DNA of 64,000 bases from Roseimicrobium sp. ORNL1 (GCF_011044495.1 NZ_CP049143.1:496001-560000); one strand, 5' to 3'; counted from the stretch's first letter, positions 37,778-47,302 are shown. Program-made: numbers and translations. The notes: generated by a model not told the origin, from the letters alone.

Positions 37778-37906
37778 AGCGGGAAGCAAAGGGATGGCGG
37801 TGAGAAAAGCGAATGCGTGATGTTTTGGGCATCACGTGGCAGGAGAACTTTTCTTTGGTAGATGATGTCGGTTGGAGAACGGTCGGCACCTCTCGCTGGG
37901 CAAACT

Positions 37907-38965
37907 TCACTTCCCAGCCGCGCTCGTAGCATGGCGATGGCTGCCATCACTGGCACCGTCGTCAGAGCCATCACCGGTGCCGCCGTGGTTGCCATTCCCG
38001 CTGCGTTTGCGCTTGTGGTTGCTTCTCGGCGCTGTGTTGCCTTCCGCCAGCGGAGAGTACAGCGGGCCCAGCTTGGCGACTTCCTCCTTCACGATGTCCA
38101 TGAAGGTATCCCGCAGGTCAGACGGGTACTTCTCGTTGTACATCATGTGGAGTTCGTAATCGAGGCCGGGGTCCAGCAGGGGGATGACCACGACGCCGGG
38201 GGTCTCCGGGCGTTGTGCCACGATGGGGATGAGCATCACGCCGGCGCCGGCGGATACGAGGCTCATCAGATTATCCACGGTGCTGGCGCTCGAGCCGATG
38301 CGGGCAACGAAGCCCATGCTCTCGCAGATTTCCTCGGTCCACATGCGTTGGGCATCCGAGCCGAACATGGTGATGTGGATGAAGGTGCTGTCCGCGAGCT
38401 CGAGCAGGTGGAGGCCGGACTGCTTGGCCAGCGGGTGCGCGGCGGACATCATGACGGCGAGCGGGCAGCGGATGATGTTCACCTTTCCCAAGCCGCGACC
38501 GGCCGCGAGCCGCGCAAAGTGCATGGGCACGAAGCCTACGTGAAGCTTGCCCGCCTGCAGCAGGGGAAGCTGCTCGGAGGGCGCGCGCTCCTGCACGTGC
38601 ACCCGAGCCGTGGGTGTGGAGACATGCAGGCGCGTGAGGCTGACGGGAAGGAACTTGATGGTGAGCGAATCGACCGTGGCGATGCGCAACTCGCCGGTGA
38701 TGCCGGCGGCTGCTTCACGCGCGCGGGCCACCGCCTTGTCCGCCCGGGAGAGCACGCTGCGAGCTTCCTTCAGGAAGACGGTGCCCGCATCAGTGAGGGA
38801 GACATTGCTGCGGTCACGCTCAAGAAGTTTGACGTGAAGTTCGGTTTCCAAATCACGTATCTGGGTGCTGAGTGAAGGCTGCGAGAGGCGCAGACGTGTG
38901 GCGGCCCGGCTGAAGCTCAGCGCCTCCGCCACGGCTATGAAGTAGCGAAGGTGGCGCAGTTCCAT
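37907..38965 (-). CDS. LysR-family transcriptional regulator
   Basis: 352 residues. N-terminal winged HTH MELRHLRYFIAVAEALSFSR, AATRLRLSQPSLSTQIRDLE, then an effector-binding (periplasmic-binding-protein type 2) domain from ~90 (GELRIATVDSLTIKFLP) to ~300. The last ~45 residues are an unusual low-complexity basic/Gly/His tail (NHKRKRSGNGNHGGTGDGSD). A double CTTATAAG palindrome 12-32 bases upstream of the start suggests autoregulation. No divergent target gene is close; the sensor kinase gene starts ~480 bases away on the other strand. Confidence 0.92.
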   Translation of the reverse strand: MELRHLRYFIAVAEALSFSRAATRLRLSQPSLSTQIRDLETELHVKLLERDRSNVSLTDAGTVFLKEARSVLSRADKAVARAREAAAGITGELRIATVDSLTIKFLPVSLTRLHVSTPTARVHVQERAPSEQLPLLQAGKLHVGFVPMHFARLAAGRGLGKVNIIRCPLAVMMSAAHPLAKQSGLHLLELADSTFIHITMFGSDAQRMWTEEICESMGFVARIGSSASTVDNLMSLVSAGAGVMLIPIVAQRPETPGVVVIPLLDPGLDYELHMMYNEKYPSDLRDTFMDIVKEEVAKLGPLYSPLAEGNTAPRSNHKRKRSGNGNHGGTGDGSDDGASDGSHRHATSAAGK

Positions 38966-38976
38966 GATAAGATAGC

Positions 38977-38997
38977 TTATAAGTTTTTCTTATAAGG
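38977..38997. promoter_or_regulatory. Double CTTATAAG palindrome upstream of lysR-type gene
   Basis: Two identical self-complementary 8-mers CTTATAAG (38977-38984 and 38990-38997) separated by TTTTT, in an otherwise GC-rich genome. The position just upstream of the LysR-type start and the T-N11-A-like symmetry fit an autoregulatory binding site or promoter element. Confidence 0.5.
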
Positions 38998-39447
38998 CGC
39001 AAAGGAAACAAGTCCTATCGTAAAAACTATTTAGGCGGAGGTTTAGTCAAACCCCAAACCAAGCAGTCCCGTGCGGTGTGCTTGATTTCACAGAGACCAA
39101 GACTGTGAGATTGCCGCCGCACGGGCAGCTGCCTCCCCTGAACCAGGAGGCCAAGCACTCTGCCCACCGGGGGGCATGTGATCCTTTCAGGCAGTGATAT
39201 CTCCGGACCCGGCAGCTCGCAAAGCACACGAGCGGCCATTCACCAGGGTGCCCCGGAGGTGAGGCTGCAGCAGGAATCCCAAGCACCCGGTGGGCAGCTT
39301 CTTTTTCGGAAACCGGAGAGGCACTGTTCGCGATTCTCTGTAAGGTTCTGCTTACGTGAAGCTTTTTCGTAAATCCGTCTTCAAATCGGGGGCATCCTGT
39401 GTGGATTCGTTGCGTCTGACACGAATACACCGGGAGTAGTTGTTCAA
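38998..39447. other. Intergenic region between divergent regulator and kinase genes
   Basis: 450 bases with no protein-like frame. A small inverted pair GTAAG/CTTAC and GTAA/TTAC near 39340-39373 lies about 75-110 bases upstream of the kinase GTG start. Nothing else recognised. Confidence 0.4.
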
Positions 39448-41442
39448 GTGGATGCCAAGGGGTTCTCGTTGAAGGAAATGAATGCCACACTAGAGAGGGA
39501 TGCTTCCGAGCTCCAGCGCCTGAATGAGGCGCTGCAAGAGAGCCAGCGGAGACTGCAGGAGGCCCAGCGCATGGCGCGCATCGGGCACTGGGACCTCGAC
39601 CTGACGACGAACGAGGCGGTGTGGTCGGAGGAGATTTTCAGGATTTTTGGACTCCGCCCAAACCACAGCATGAAGCTGGCGGATCTGGTGTCCCTCGTTC
39701 ACGAGGAGGATCGCGAACGTTGCCTGAAGCACTACGCCGAGGCTCTCGCGGGGCTGCGGCCCTACGATATTGAGTACCGCATCGTCCGCCCGAATGGTGA
39801 GGTGCGCTGGGTGCACAGTCGTGGTGCGGTCGAATATGATGCGACGGGCAGGCCCGTGAAGGTGCTGGGCACCGGTCAGGATGTGACCGACCGCAAGCAA
39901 GCTGAGGCGGCGCTGCGTGACAGTGAGCAGCGCTTCCGCCAGGTGACGGAAGCGATCGGTGAGGTTTTCTGGCTGACCGACCTCGCGAAGAGCCAGATGA
40001 TCTATGTGAGCCCCGCTTATGAGAAGGTGTGGGGTCGGCCCTGCGCGGAGCTGTACCAGTCCCCACACACATGGATGGAGGCCATCCACCAGGAGGATCG
40101 TTCGGTGGTGCAGGAGGCGGCGCAGACCATGCAGGCCACGGGTGAATATGATGTGATATACCGTATCACACGACCGGATGGCGCGGTGCGGTGGATTCAC
40201 GACCGTGCCTTTCCCATTCGTGATACAGACGGCAGGGTCTATCGCGTGGCCGGCGTGGCGGATGACATCACCACGCATCGCGAGATGGAAATGCAGCTCC
40301 GGCATTCCCAGAAGATGGAAGCCGTGGGCCTGCTGGCGGGTGGCATTGCCCATGACTTTAACAACCTGCTGGCCGTGATCCAGCTCCAGACCTCCCTGCT
40401 GATGGCCACGAAGGGCCTGCCGGAGCGCGTGACGAAGGGCATGCGAGACATCATGGACGCCTCCGAACGCGCCGCCACATTGACGCGACAGCTGCTGACC
40501 TTCAGCCGTCGCGAGGTGAAGAAGGCCCGCAATCTGGACCTGGCTGAGACGGTGGAGAGCACCATCCGCCTGCTACGGCGACTCCTGGGCGAGGACGTGG
40601 CGCTGGAGACCCACTTCGACCCGGCGCTGCCGCTCATCCTCGCGGACCCGGGGATGATGGAGCAGGTGCTGATGAACCTGGCCATCAATGCGCGTGATGC
40701 GATGCCTTCAGGAGGGTTGCTGGCCGTATCCCTGGAGCAGGTGCAGGTGACTGCGGAACGTGCCGCCCTGCATCCCGGGGTGCAGCCCGGCAGGTATGTG
40801 TGCCTTTCCGTGCGTGACACAGGCATGGGCATCGCGCCGGAGGACCTGCCGCGTATCTTCGAGCCCTTCTTCACCACGAAAGAGAGCGGGCAGGGCACGG
40901 GGCTGGGCCTGGCGACGGTGTTTGGCATTGTGGAGCAGCACGGCGGATGGATTGAAGCTCTCAGCGAGGTGAATCGCGGCACGATGTTCCGAGTGTACCT
41001 CCCGGCGGTGGAGCCGAATTCGCCAGCCGAGGTCAGTGCACCGGAGGCTCCACCCATCCGCGGTGGCACGGAGTGCATCCTCATGGTGGAGGATGACCAG
41101 GCGCTACTGCATGTGGCGCAGCTCACGCTGGAGCATCACGGCTACCGGGTGCTCACTGCGGTGACTGCGGTGAAGGCGTTGGAAATCTGGAAGGAAGAGC
41201 GAGCCAACATCGAGCTGCTCCTCACGGACCTCGTCCTGCCGGGGGGGCTTTCCGGCCAGGAGCTGGCAGACCTGCTCGTGCGGGAGAAGCCCATGCTCAA
41301 AGTCATTCACACCAGCGGCTACAATGATGAGGTGGTCACGCGCCGTCTACGCGAGGCAGCGAACAGCACCTTCCTGCGCAAGCCCTACTCGGCCCGGCAA
41401 CTGGCCGAGGTGGTGCGGACATCCTTGGATAGGATGGGGTGA
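39448..41442 (+). CDS. Soluble PAS hybrid histidine kinase / response regulator
   Basis: 664 residues from a GTG at 39448, preceded by GGGAG 12 bases upstream; an ATG ten codons later is the alternative. A short coiled coil (ELQRLNEALQESQRRLQEAQ) leads to two PAS/PAC units (RIGHWDLDLTTNEAVW ... TDRKQ, and REVFW-like EVFWLTDLAKSQMIYVSPAY), then a HisKA domain with LAGGIAHDFNNLLAV (His302), HATPase (NLAINARDAMPSGG, DTGMGI, GTGLGLATVFG) and a C-terminal receiver with MVEDDQALL and Asp594 in LLTDLVLP. No membrane helix, so it senses a cytoplasmic signal. No output regulator adjacent. Confidence 0.95.
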   Translation: MDAKGFSLKEMNATLERDASELQRLNEALQESQRRLQEAQRMARIGHWDLDLTTNEAVWSEEIFRIFGLRPNHSMKLADLVSLVHEEDRERCLKHYAEALAGLRPYDIEYRIVRPNGEVRWVHSRGAVEYDATGRPVKVLGTGQDVTDRKQAEAALRDSEQRFRQVTEAIGEVFWLTDLAKSQMIYVSPAYEKVWGRPCAELYQSPHTWMEAIHQEDRSVVQEAAQTMQATGEYDVIYRITRPDGAVRWIHDRAFPIRDTDGRVYRVAGVADDITTHREMEMQLRHSQKMEAVGLLAGGIAHDFNNLLAVIQLQTSLLMATKGLPERVTKGMRDIMDASERAATLTRQLLTFSRREVKKARNLDLAETVESTIRLLRRLLGEDVALETHFDPALPLILADPGMMEQVLMNLAINARDAMPSGGLLAVSLEQVQVTAERAALHPGVQPGRYVCLSVRDTGMGIAPEDLPRIFEPFFTTKESGQGTGLGLATVFGIVEQHGGWIEALSEVNRGTMFRVYLPAVEPNSPAEVSAPEAPPIRGGTECILMVEDDQALLHVAQLTLEHHGYRVLTAVTAVKALEIWKEERANIELLLTDLVLPGGLSGQELADLLVREKPMLKVIHTSGYNDEVVTRRLREAANSTFLRKPYSARQLAEVVRTSLDRMG

Positions 41443-41482
41443 TACACCACGTGGCGTTATCAAGGTTCGAGGATGTTTCCAT

Positions 41483-41560
41483 CAAGGAGGGGCTGCTTTA
41501 GCTGCCCGCTTCTCGCGCTCGAAGCGCGAGGCAATCAGCGACTGAAGTCGCCGCTCCTGG
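41483..41560. repeat. REP-type palindromic repeat, family 1, copy B
   Basis: CAAGGAGGGGCTGCTTTAGC ... CTCGCGCTCGAAGCGCGAG ... GCGACTGAAGTCGCCGCTCC: same three-lobed layout as copy A. It lies between the hybrid kinase and the beta-strand-repeat protein gene. Confidence 0.8.
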
Positions 41561-41639
41561 GAACGCTGCGAGCATCGCATTTCGCCTGATTCATTCTTTT
41601 CGATAGAAAAGGGTTCTTGGGGCAGTTCGGGGATGGGTC

Positions 41640-43904
41640 ATGGCTTGTTGTGCCCGTCGTGCCTCATCTTCCCGCGTTTGCCGCAAACTTCCGTCCGCCC
41701 TTTTCATGGCGGCAGGGATAATCGTCTGTGCCGCCGGAATGCTGGTGCCACCGCTCTGTGCGGAGACCTTCACCTGGAACCAGACGGCGGCGGGCACGAC
41801 GTACAACTGGAACGTGAACGGCAACTGGACAGGGGCGGTCGCCGGTTTCCCCAATGTGGCCGGGGATGTGGCGAATGTGAACAACGACATCGCCGGAGCG
41901 CAGACCATCCGCCTCCGGCAGGACATCACGGTGGGAGTGCTGAATATCGGCGACGCGAACGCGACCACTCCCAGCAACATCACCATTTCGAACAACGGCG
42001 CGGAAACCTTCCGCCTCATCTTTAACAATGGAGCCCAGCCTGCCCAGCTCAACACCACGGGGGCAGGTGCACCGACGAATACCGTCAGTGCACTGATGGC
42101 GCTGAACTCGGATCTGTTGGTGCGCCTTGGTGGTGCGGATTTCCTGACGCTGAGTGGCGCCATCACCACGAATGACAACGACATCACCTTCAGTGGTGGT
42201 GCGAGCGGAGTGAATGGCGTCACCCTCAGTGGAAACATCACGGGCAGTGGTGTGATCACCAACAACGGACTCATGGCGGTGAACATCACGGGCACGAAGA
42301 CCTTCACCGGCACGCTTGTGGCGAATCGTGGCATCGGTGCATCCAACACGGGCAGCTTCACCCTCACGAGTGGAACGATGCAGGATGCTGCAGAGATCAT
42401 CATCAATGGCTCGCTCTCCAGTGCCAACCAGTCCGGAGGCAGTGTGCACGTGGGCAACGGCTCAGGTGTTGCTGCCAATCCGGGCCAGCGGCTCACGCGG
42501 AATACCATCACCTTCAACGGAGGCACTCTGCGCCACTTCGGGCAGACTTCCAATGGGACCTGGAACACGGTGGTGCAGGATGATGTGAATGTGGTGCGCT
42601 TCAGCAGTGGCTACAGCCATGTGTTTCTCTCGAGTGCGGGAGGCACGGCGGGCACCACGCTGAATGTCACTACGCTGCAGCGCAGCGCGGGCGCCTCCGT
42701 TTACGTGAGCAGCAGTACCCTGGCTGTCACGGCGAAGTTTCTGGCGGGGAATGGAAGCTCGCTGCTCCTCGGTGGTGGAGGCGGAGCAGATTCCTCGGAA
42801 ATCAGCATTCTGCCCTGGATGACTGCGACGAATACCAACGGGTTCGGCCCGTCCTCCAACACCTTCGCCACCTACACGGCGAATGGTATCCGGGGTCTCA
42901 ATATCACGACGGAGTATGCCTCTTCCATCACCGCTGGCGCTACGCACAACGTGAACACCAGCACGCTCACCATCGCCGGACCCACGACGGTGAATGCGCT
43001 GCGCCACTCCAGCGGCGGCACTTCCAATATCGGGGCCGGACAGATTCTTACCGTGGCCAGCGGTGGGGTCATGTTTTCCACAAACAATGGCGCCATCGGC
43101 GGCACCAGCAACGCGAGCGCGGGTACGCTCAACTTTGGCAGTGCGGAAGGTGTGGTGTGGTCCAACGATGCAAACAACAATACCATCGGCGCGGTGATCG
43201 CTGGCAGCAACGGCCTCACGAAAGCGGGCAGTGGTACGCTGATTATCTCCGGAGCGAACACGTACAGTGGGAACACCTATGTGGGAGGCGGCACGCTGCA
43301 GGTCGGCATTGGCGGCGTAGGCAGGACCGGCACGGGAGATGTGCTGATGAATGCGCGCGGCACCACGCTGGCGGGGACGGGTACGGTGCAGGCTTCCACC
43401 ATCCTCACGTATGGGAAGATTTCACCGGGCGATACGGCGGGCACGGGTGTGGGCACGCTGAGCATCAATGGCGGGCTGTCCCTCACGCCTCTGGATGATT
43501 CGCAAGGACCGCTGGTCACGGTGACGGAACTCACCATTTTGAACAGCACCACCTCGGACAAGATTGTCATTGGCCAGGATCTCACCTTGAATGCCGCCGC
43601 GCGCATCGTGGTGACGTTTGATGCGGGCTATACGGCGACGGTGGGAGACACATGGGACCTGCTGGACTGGGCGGGTGTGCTCGCGCTGAATGGCTACTCG
43701 ACAGGCGCGAACCTGCGGACCGGTGCGGATGATGCGAGTACGAATCTCGACCTGCCAACGCTGACGGGTGGATTGGTGTGGAACATCTCCAACGTGGCGG
43801 ATGGCGGTTCGCTGAGGCTCACCATCGAGGGCGTGCCGGAGCCTTCGCGTGCCATGCTGCTGATGGCAGGTGTAAGTGCGATGGTGCTGCGGAGGAGGAG
43901 GTAG
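41640..43904 (+). CDS. PEP-CTERM autotransporter-type beta-strand-repeat protein
   Basis: 754 residues. N-terminal signal peptide (SALFMAAGIIVCAAGMLVPP), then repeating Gly/Thr/Asn-rich strands (FTWNQTAAGTTYNWNVNGNW, LTKAGSGTLIISGANTYSGN, TYVGGGTLQVGIGGVGRTGT) typical of autotransporter-associated beta-strand repeats, which fold as a right-handed beta-helix. It ends VPEPSRAMLLMAGVSAMVLR followed by RRR, a PEP-CTERM sorting signal, so it is probably processed by exosortase and displayed or exported. Such proteins occur in dozens of copies in Verrucomicrobia; binding role unknown. Confidence 0.92.
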   Translation: MACCARRASSSRVCRKLPSALFMAAGIIVCAAGMLVPPLCAETFTWNQTAAGTTYNWNVNGNWTGAVAGFPNVAGDVANVNNDIAGAQTIRLRQDITVGVLNIGDANATTPSNITISNNGAETFRLIFNNGAQPAQLNTTGAGAPTNTVSALMALNSDLLVRLGGADFLTLSGAITTNDNDITFSGGASGVNGVTLSGNITGSGVITNNGLMAVNITGTKTFTGTLVANRGIGASNTGSFTLTSGTMQDAAEIIINGSLSSANQSGGSVHVGNGSGVAANPGQRLTRNTITFNGGTLRHFGQTSNGTWNTVVQDDVNVVRFSSGYSHVFLSSAGGTAGTTLNVTTLQRSAGASVYVSSSTLAVTAKFLAGNGSSLLLGGGGGADSSEISILPWMTATNTNGFGPSSNTFATYTANGIRGLNITTEYASSITAGATHNVNTSTLTIAGPTTVNALRHSSGGTSNIGAGQILTVASGGVMFSTNNGAIGGTSNASAGTLNFGSAEGVVWSNDANNNTIGAVIAGSNGLTKAGSGTLIISGANTYSGNTYVGGGTLQVGIGGVGRTGTGDVLMNARGTTLAGTGTVQASTILTYGKISPGDTAGTGVGTLSINGGLSLTPLDDSQGPLVTVTELTILNSTTSDKIVIGQDLTLNAAARIVVTFDAGYTATVGDTWDLLDWAGVLALNGYSTGANLRTGADDASTNLDLPTLTGGLVWNISNVADGGSLRLTIEGVPEPSRAMLLMAGVSAMVLRRRR

Positions 43905-43969
43905 GAAACGTACTTCGCGTTAGCGAAGCCCGACGAAGGAGGAATCCCTTCGCGAGCGAAGCTCCTCCT

Positions 43970-44001
43970 CAAGGAGGGGCAGCTAAAGCAGCCGCTCCTT
44001 G
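43970..44001. repeat. REP-type repeat, family 1, copy C (single arm)
   Basis: CAAGGAGGGGCAGCTAAAGC then AGCCGCTCCTTG: one lobe of family 1, palindromic over 32 bases. Upstream (43911-43968) is another hairpin-forming stretch (CTTCGCGTTAGCGAAG and AGGAGGA/TCCTCCT). Together these separate the convergent beta-strand and gmk genes and may end both transcripts. Confidence 0.75.
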
Positions 44002-44036
44002 GAGGGCTGCTGCCGCAATAGCATTCGGAGTTTCAC

Positions 44037-44651
44037 TCAATCCAGCAACCTCTCCACCCGCATCCGCTCTGCCAGCAGCAACCCACGAAAGCGATCGAGG
44101 TCCAGTTCACGCGTGTCACTCACGAGGGCGTACCTGTACTCATGCCAGTGCTCGATTTCCGTGAGTGCATTCTGCAGGCGCAGGGAGAGCTTTTCCTCGC
44201 TCTCGGTGCCGCGTCCGGCGAGACGCTCGCGCAGGGCTTCCACATTGGGCGGCATGATGAAGACATCCACCAGGCAGCGCTGTACCAGCTCATCGGCACA
44301 CGCGCGCACCTGGGCCGCGCCTTGCACATCGATGTCCATGACCACGTCGATGCCGCGCTCCAGGTTCTGCTTCACATAGGTCTTCAGCGTGCCGTAGAGA
44401 TTCCCGTGCACTCGCGCGTGCTCGAAGAACTCGCCGCGCTGCACATTGTCCAGGAACTCCTCCTCGGAGAAGAAGTAGTAGTCGCGCCCGTGGGCCTCAC
44501 CGGGGCGTGGAGCGCGCGTGGTCGCTGAGATGGAGTACACCACCTCGCCGAGATCCGCGAGCTTGCGGCAAAGCGTCGTCTTGCCCGAGCCGGAAGGGCC
44601 GGACACCACCATGAGCACACCGAGACGTTTGGCAGGGAATTGACGGGACAT
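44037..44651 (-). CDS. gmk: Guanylate kinase
   Basis: 204 residues from the ATG at 44651 (MSRQFPAKRLGVLMVVSGPS). P-loop GPSGSGKTT (Lys24), GMP-binding SISATTRAPRPGE and GRDYYFFSEEEF, LYGTLK, and the lid DVFIMPPNVEALRERL-GRGTESEE with conserved arginines. It converts GMP to GDP with ATP, essential for nucleotide supply. The upstream extension to 44693 is not family-like. In many bacteria gmk lies beside yicC; here yicC is about 12 kb away. Confidence 0.97.
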   Translation of the reverse strand: MSRQFPAKRLGVLMVVSGPSGSGKTTLCRKLADLGEVVYSISATTRAPRPGEAHGRDYYFFSEEEFLDNVQRGEFFEHARVHGNLYGTLKTYVKQNLERGIDVVMDIDVQGAAQVRACADELVQRCLVDVFIMPPNVEALRERLAGRGTESEEKLSLRLQNALTEIEHWHEYRYALVSDTRELDLDRFRGLLLAERMRVERLLD

Positions 44652-44756
44652 GCAAGGACGAGAAAAAGGGAATGAGGAGCGTGCTAGATGCACGCGGATG
44701 GGGTGTGTGGCAAGTGAGGTTGGAGGGGTTTGGTCGGCTGCCGCGGAAAACAGGGG

Positions 44757-45666
44757 TAAAATGACCTATTGTAGCAAGAAGCTGGATTAGAGAGAGTTGT
44801 GTAACTGTTAGGCATTCGTTATTCGTGCTTTTCGTACCATCGTACGTGCCCCCTGCGCTTCCCGCTCCTCAACGTGATCTCTCATGTCGCTTGATGAGCG
44901 TGGGTCATTCGCAGGTGCCACTCCTACGGTGCACGCCAAGGATGGAGAACCGTAGGCATGTCGAACCAATGACTTCGGTCCGCTTTCATCTAGCATGTAA
45001 AAGGAGTGCGTGCGGCAAGTCTCGCCTGGGGTGTGTGCGTCAGGTTAGCAAAGAATTGTAGCAAACCTCGATCGTCTCGTGACTAGAATGGCGCTGCGCG
45101 GCTGGAGGAGACCCCTTCACCAACCACCTTGCGCGAAGCGCTTTTGAGTGCGGTGAGAATCACCGCTTTGGGGTGGCGGCCACCAATGAGACAGGCATGC
45201 TGCGCACTCCTGTCTCATGTATGGGAGCGACTTCGGAGGCCGCTGCATGAGGTGGAGTGGCACATGCAATGCTCCGCACCCGGAGTTCCCCATCCAAAGC
45301 GGCGATTCTCGCACGCACTCAAAAGCGCTTCGCGCAAGGTGGCACCCGTTTGCGAAATTCTTCGCAATCCGCGCCTGATAGAATCACGAAACGCGCCAAT
45401 ACAGACAGACGCTAATCTGACACTCATACGCCATGTGGGGCAACAGCTCCTTGAAAGGCCGTATGCCATGCGATGGCATAGGTGGCGGGCATGCCATCAT
45501 CATTCTATACAATTTTTGTCTATATAATATTATAATATAGTGTGACTTTCACCTGCCTGAGTGAGGTGGGGGGACACCGTACGATGGTACGAAAAGCACG
45601 AATAACGAATACCTAACAGTTGCACAACACTCTCTAATCCAGTGATTTGCGCTGACGGTCATTTTA
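44757..45666. mobile_element. Transposase-less element with long terminal inverted repeats
   Basis: 44782-44846 and 45578-45642 are inverted repeats matching at 62 of 65 positions (core ACGAATAACGAAT...CTAACAGTT...CTCTCTAATCCAG read leftwards). Outside them TAAAATGACC (44757-44766) pairs with GGTCATTTTA (45657-45666). The ~730-base interior has no convincing gene, a copy of the family 3 palindrome (45126-45340) and an AT-rich stretch (45511-45542). The right end covers the stop codon of the DUF6807 gene. This is the layout of a large MITE or a decayed transposon. Confidence 0.7.
45126..45340. repeat. Family 3 palindromic repeat, copy A
   Basis: ACCTTGCGCGAAGCGCTTTT at the left end is mirrored by AAAAGCGCTTCGCGCAAGGT at the right end; the imperfect arms extend to ~45 bases (GAGTGCG...CACCGCTTTGG / CCAAAGCGGCG...CGCACTC). 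The centre is unrelated to that of copy B (48524-48737) apart from GGAGTTC/GAACTCC-type fragments. It lies inside the larger inverted-repeat element. Confidence 0.8.
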
Positions 45667-46981
45667 TGTCCACTTTTGGCGGCTGCGCATAGTCAATCCA
45701 CAAGCGCTCCAGCTCCGCGGCATCTGCCTTTCCGTCCATGAGGACGATGCGGTATTTCAGCACGAGGGGCTTGCCGGGCTCGATGGCCCAGTCGCCATCG
45801 GCAGAGGGAGCGATGCAAATCTGCGGGTTCTTCGGATTCAGGCGCAGGGGCTGGGGGAAGCGGAAATTGTCCGGGTGGATGAGCACGGTGATGCCGGTAG
45901 GTGTGCCCTCCACGTCGCCGCCAAGCCAGACCCAGCGTGCCTTCGTGGCATCGCCGGTCTTGCGGTCGTGGCCGCTGCTGGTGAGCATGGTTACCTGGTC
46001 CACCGCATCCCACAAGGCGCTGCCGCGCACGCCGAGGCCGCCGTAGTGATACTTCGGCAGCTTCAGCGGTTCATTGCCGCTGACTGCCTGGGTGGAAGTC
46101 AGGTCCAGCAGGAAGATGCCAGGCGGCTTTCCTTTTCCAGTCGCGTCGGGAGAGGCGATGGTGGCGGCGGTGTTCGCTGGAGTGGCTTCCGGGCTATCAG
46201 GATGTCCCATGGTGTGATAGGCCTTGAGATCCCACGTTTCCAATAACACGTCACGCTCAGCGCCCGTGGTGTGGTCCAGCCAGCGGTGGGTGCTGGTGAA
46301 GCCGCCGTGCACGGGACCGCCCCAGTGGTTCAGCAGTTTGTCGAATCGGATTTCACCGGTGAGTTCGCCAGACTTGTCCTTGCCCATGTTCCAGAAATCG
46401 GGATACCCCGCGCCGAACTCGGTCTTCGTCCATGACATCCAGATGCCGCGCTGGTGTGGGTGGTCGGGCGGATGATTCGCGGTGAGCAGCTTGCCACTGG
46501 GCGAGTACACCGGGTGCAGATGCGCGCCATGTGCAAAGGCCTCGGATGTGCCGGCGGGCACGGGGCCGGGGGTCATTTGATACGTGGCGATGAGGGAGCT
46601 GACCTGCGGGGAGGTATTTGTAGCGGGCTTTGCGATGAGATTGAGCGAGCCATCGCCAGGTACGACGTCGATGCCTGCGCCAGGTCCACTGACAGGACTG
46701 GCAGGCGTGAGGGTGAGCGTGCGGCTGGTGCCCTTCGCCAGCGCGGGGAGAATCAGTGTGGCGCGACCCTCGGAATCCACCTGCACCGGGATGTCTGCTT
46801 CCTTCGCGGTGAGGGTGCTGTCATGCCACTTGTCGCCGAGGGGGAAGGTGACAATCGTATTCGTGCGGTCATACTCACCCGCCTCGATGGTGATGGCCGG
46901 GTCGGCGGCGAGAGCGGGGGTGATGGGAATGACGAGCGCCGCCGCAACAAGGGCGGTGAGAAAGCGGTGTTTCAGGTGCAT
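45659..46981 (-). CDS. Secreted DUF6807 (PmoA-type) protein
   Basis: 440 residues from the ATG at 46981 (MHLKHRFLTALVAAALVIPI signal peptide, cut near ALA-AD). Family motifs: HLHPVYSPSGKLLTANHPPD then HPHQRGIWMSW, VHGGFTSTHRWLDH, YHYGGLGVRGSALWD, and the end KYRIVLMDGKADAAELERLW. DUF6807/PmoA-type proteins are secreted proteins common in Planctomycetes and Verrucomicrobia, with conserved His residues suggesting metal or carbohydrate chemistry; activity unproven. Its stop codon lies within the right end of the inverted-repeat element at 44757-45666. The longer frame to 47296 runs through repeat DNA. Confidence 0.87.
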   Translation of the reverse strand: MHLKHRFLTALVAAALVIPITPALAADPAITIEAGEYDRTNTIVTFPLGDKWHDSTLTAKEADIPVQVDSEGRATLILPALAKGTSRTLTLTPASPVSGPGAGIDVVPGDGSLNLIAKPATNTSPQVSSLIATYQMTPGPVPAGTSEAFAHGAHLHPVYSPSGKLLTANHPPDHPHQRGIWMSWTKTEFGAGYPDFWNMGKDKSGELTGEIRFDKLLNHWGGPVHGGFTSTHRWLDHTTGAERDVLLETWDLKAYHTMGHPDSPEATPANTAATIASPDATGKGKPPGIFLLDLTSTQAVSGNEPLKLPKYHYGGLGVRGSALWDAVDQVTMLTSSGHDRKTGDATKARWVWLGGDVEGTPTGITVLIHPDNFRFPQPLRLNPKNPQICIAPSADGDWAIEPGKPLVLKYRIVLMDGKADAAELERLWIDYAQPPKVDIK

Positions 46982-47122
46982 GGACGCGAACGTGAAGGCG
47001 GTGGGTGGGTGGGGAAGGGGCAATGCGGGATCGTGGCAGGTAACGCAGATGGGTGGGGAAACCTTCGTGCTGCAGACTACTACTTGCGATGTAGAACTGA
47101 AAGTCCTGCATTTCGACGCGCA

Positions 47123-47302
47123 GCGTCCCTGGACTGCGGCAGCCTGCTGCCGCTTTGAAGAGTCCGCAGCCTGCTGCGGCGATGGTGAGACTCGCCCGTG
47201 GGGTGATATACCAAGAGGGGCTTGGCGACTTCGTCGCGGTGAAGCGTGCAGCGGGCTGCACTGAGGGAAAGCGGCAGCAGGCTGCACGCAGTCCAAGGAC
47301 GC
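47123..47302. repeat. Family 2 palindromic repeat, copy A
   Basis: Arms GCGTCCCTGGACTGCGGCAG-CCTGCTGCCGCTTT (47123-47156) and 47268-47302 are near-perfect reverse complements. The ~110-base centre has GCGATGGTGAGACTCGCCCG, TGGGGTGATAT and CTTGGCGACTTCGTCGCGGTG, which recur in the same order in the copy at 56465-56645. It fills the gap between the LamG and DUF6807 genes. Confidence 0.85.

Noticed and set aside
44825-45527. Small frames within the inverted-repeat element
   Set aside because: They follow the palindromes on both strands and have no protein-like features.
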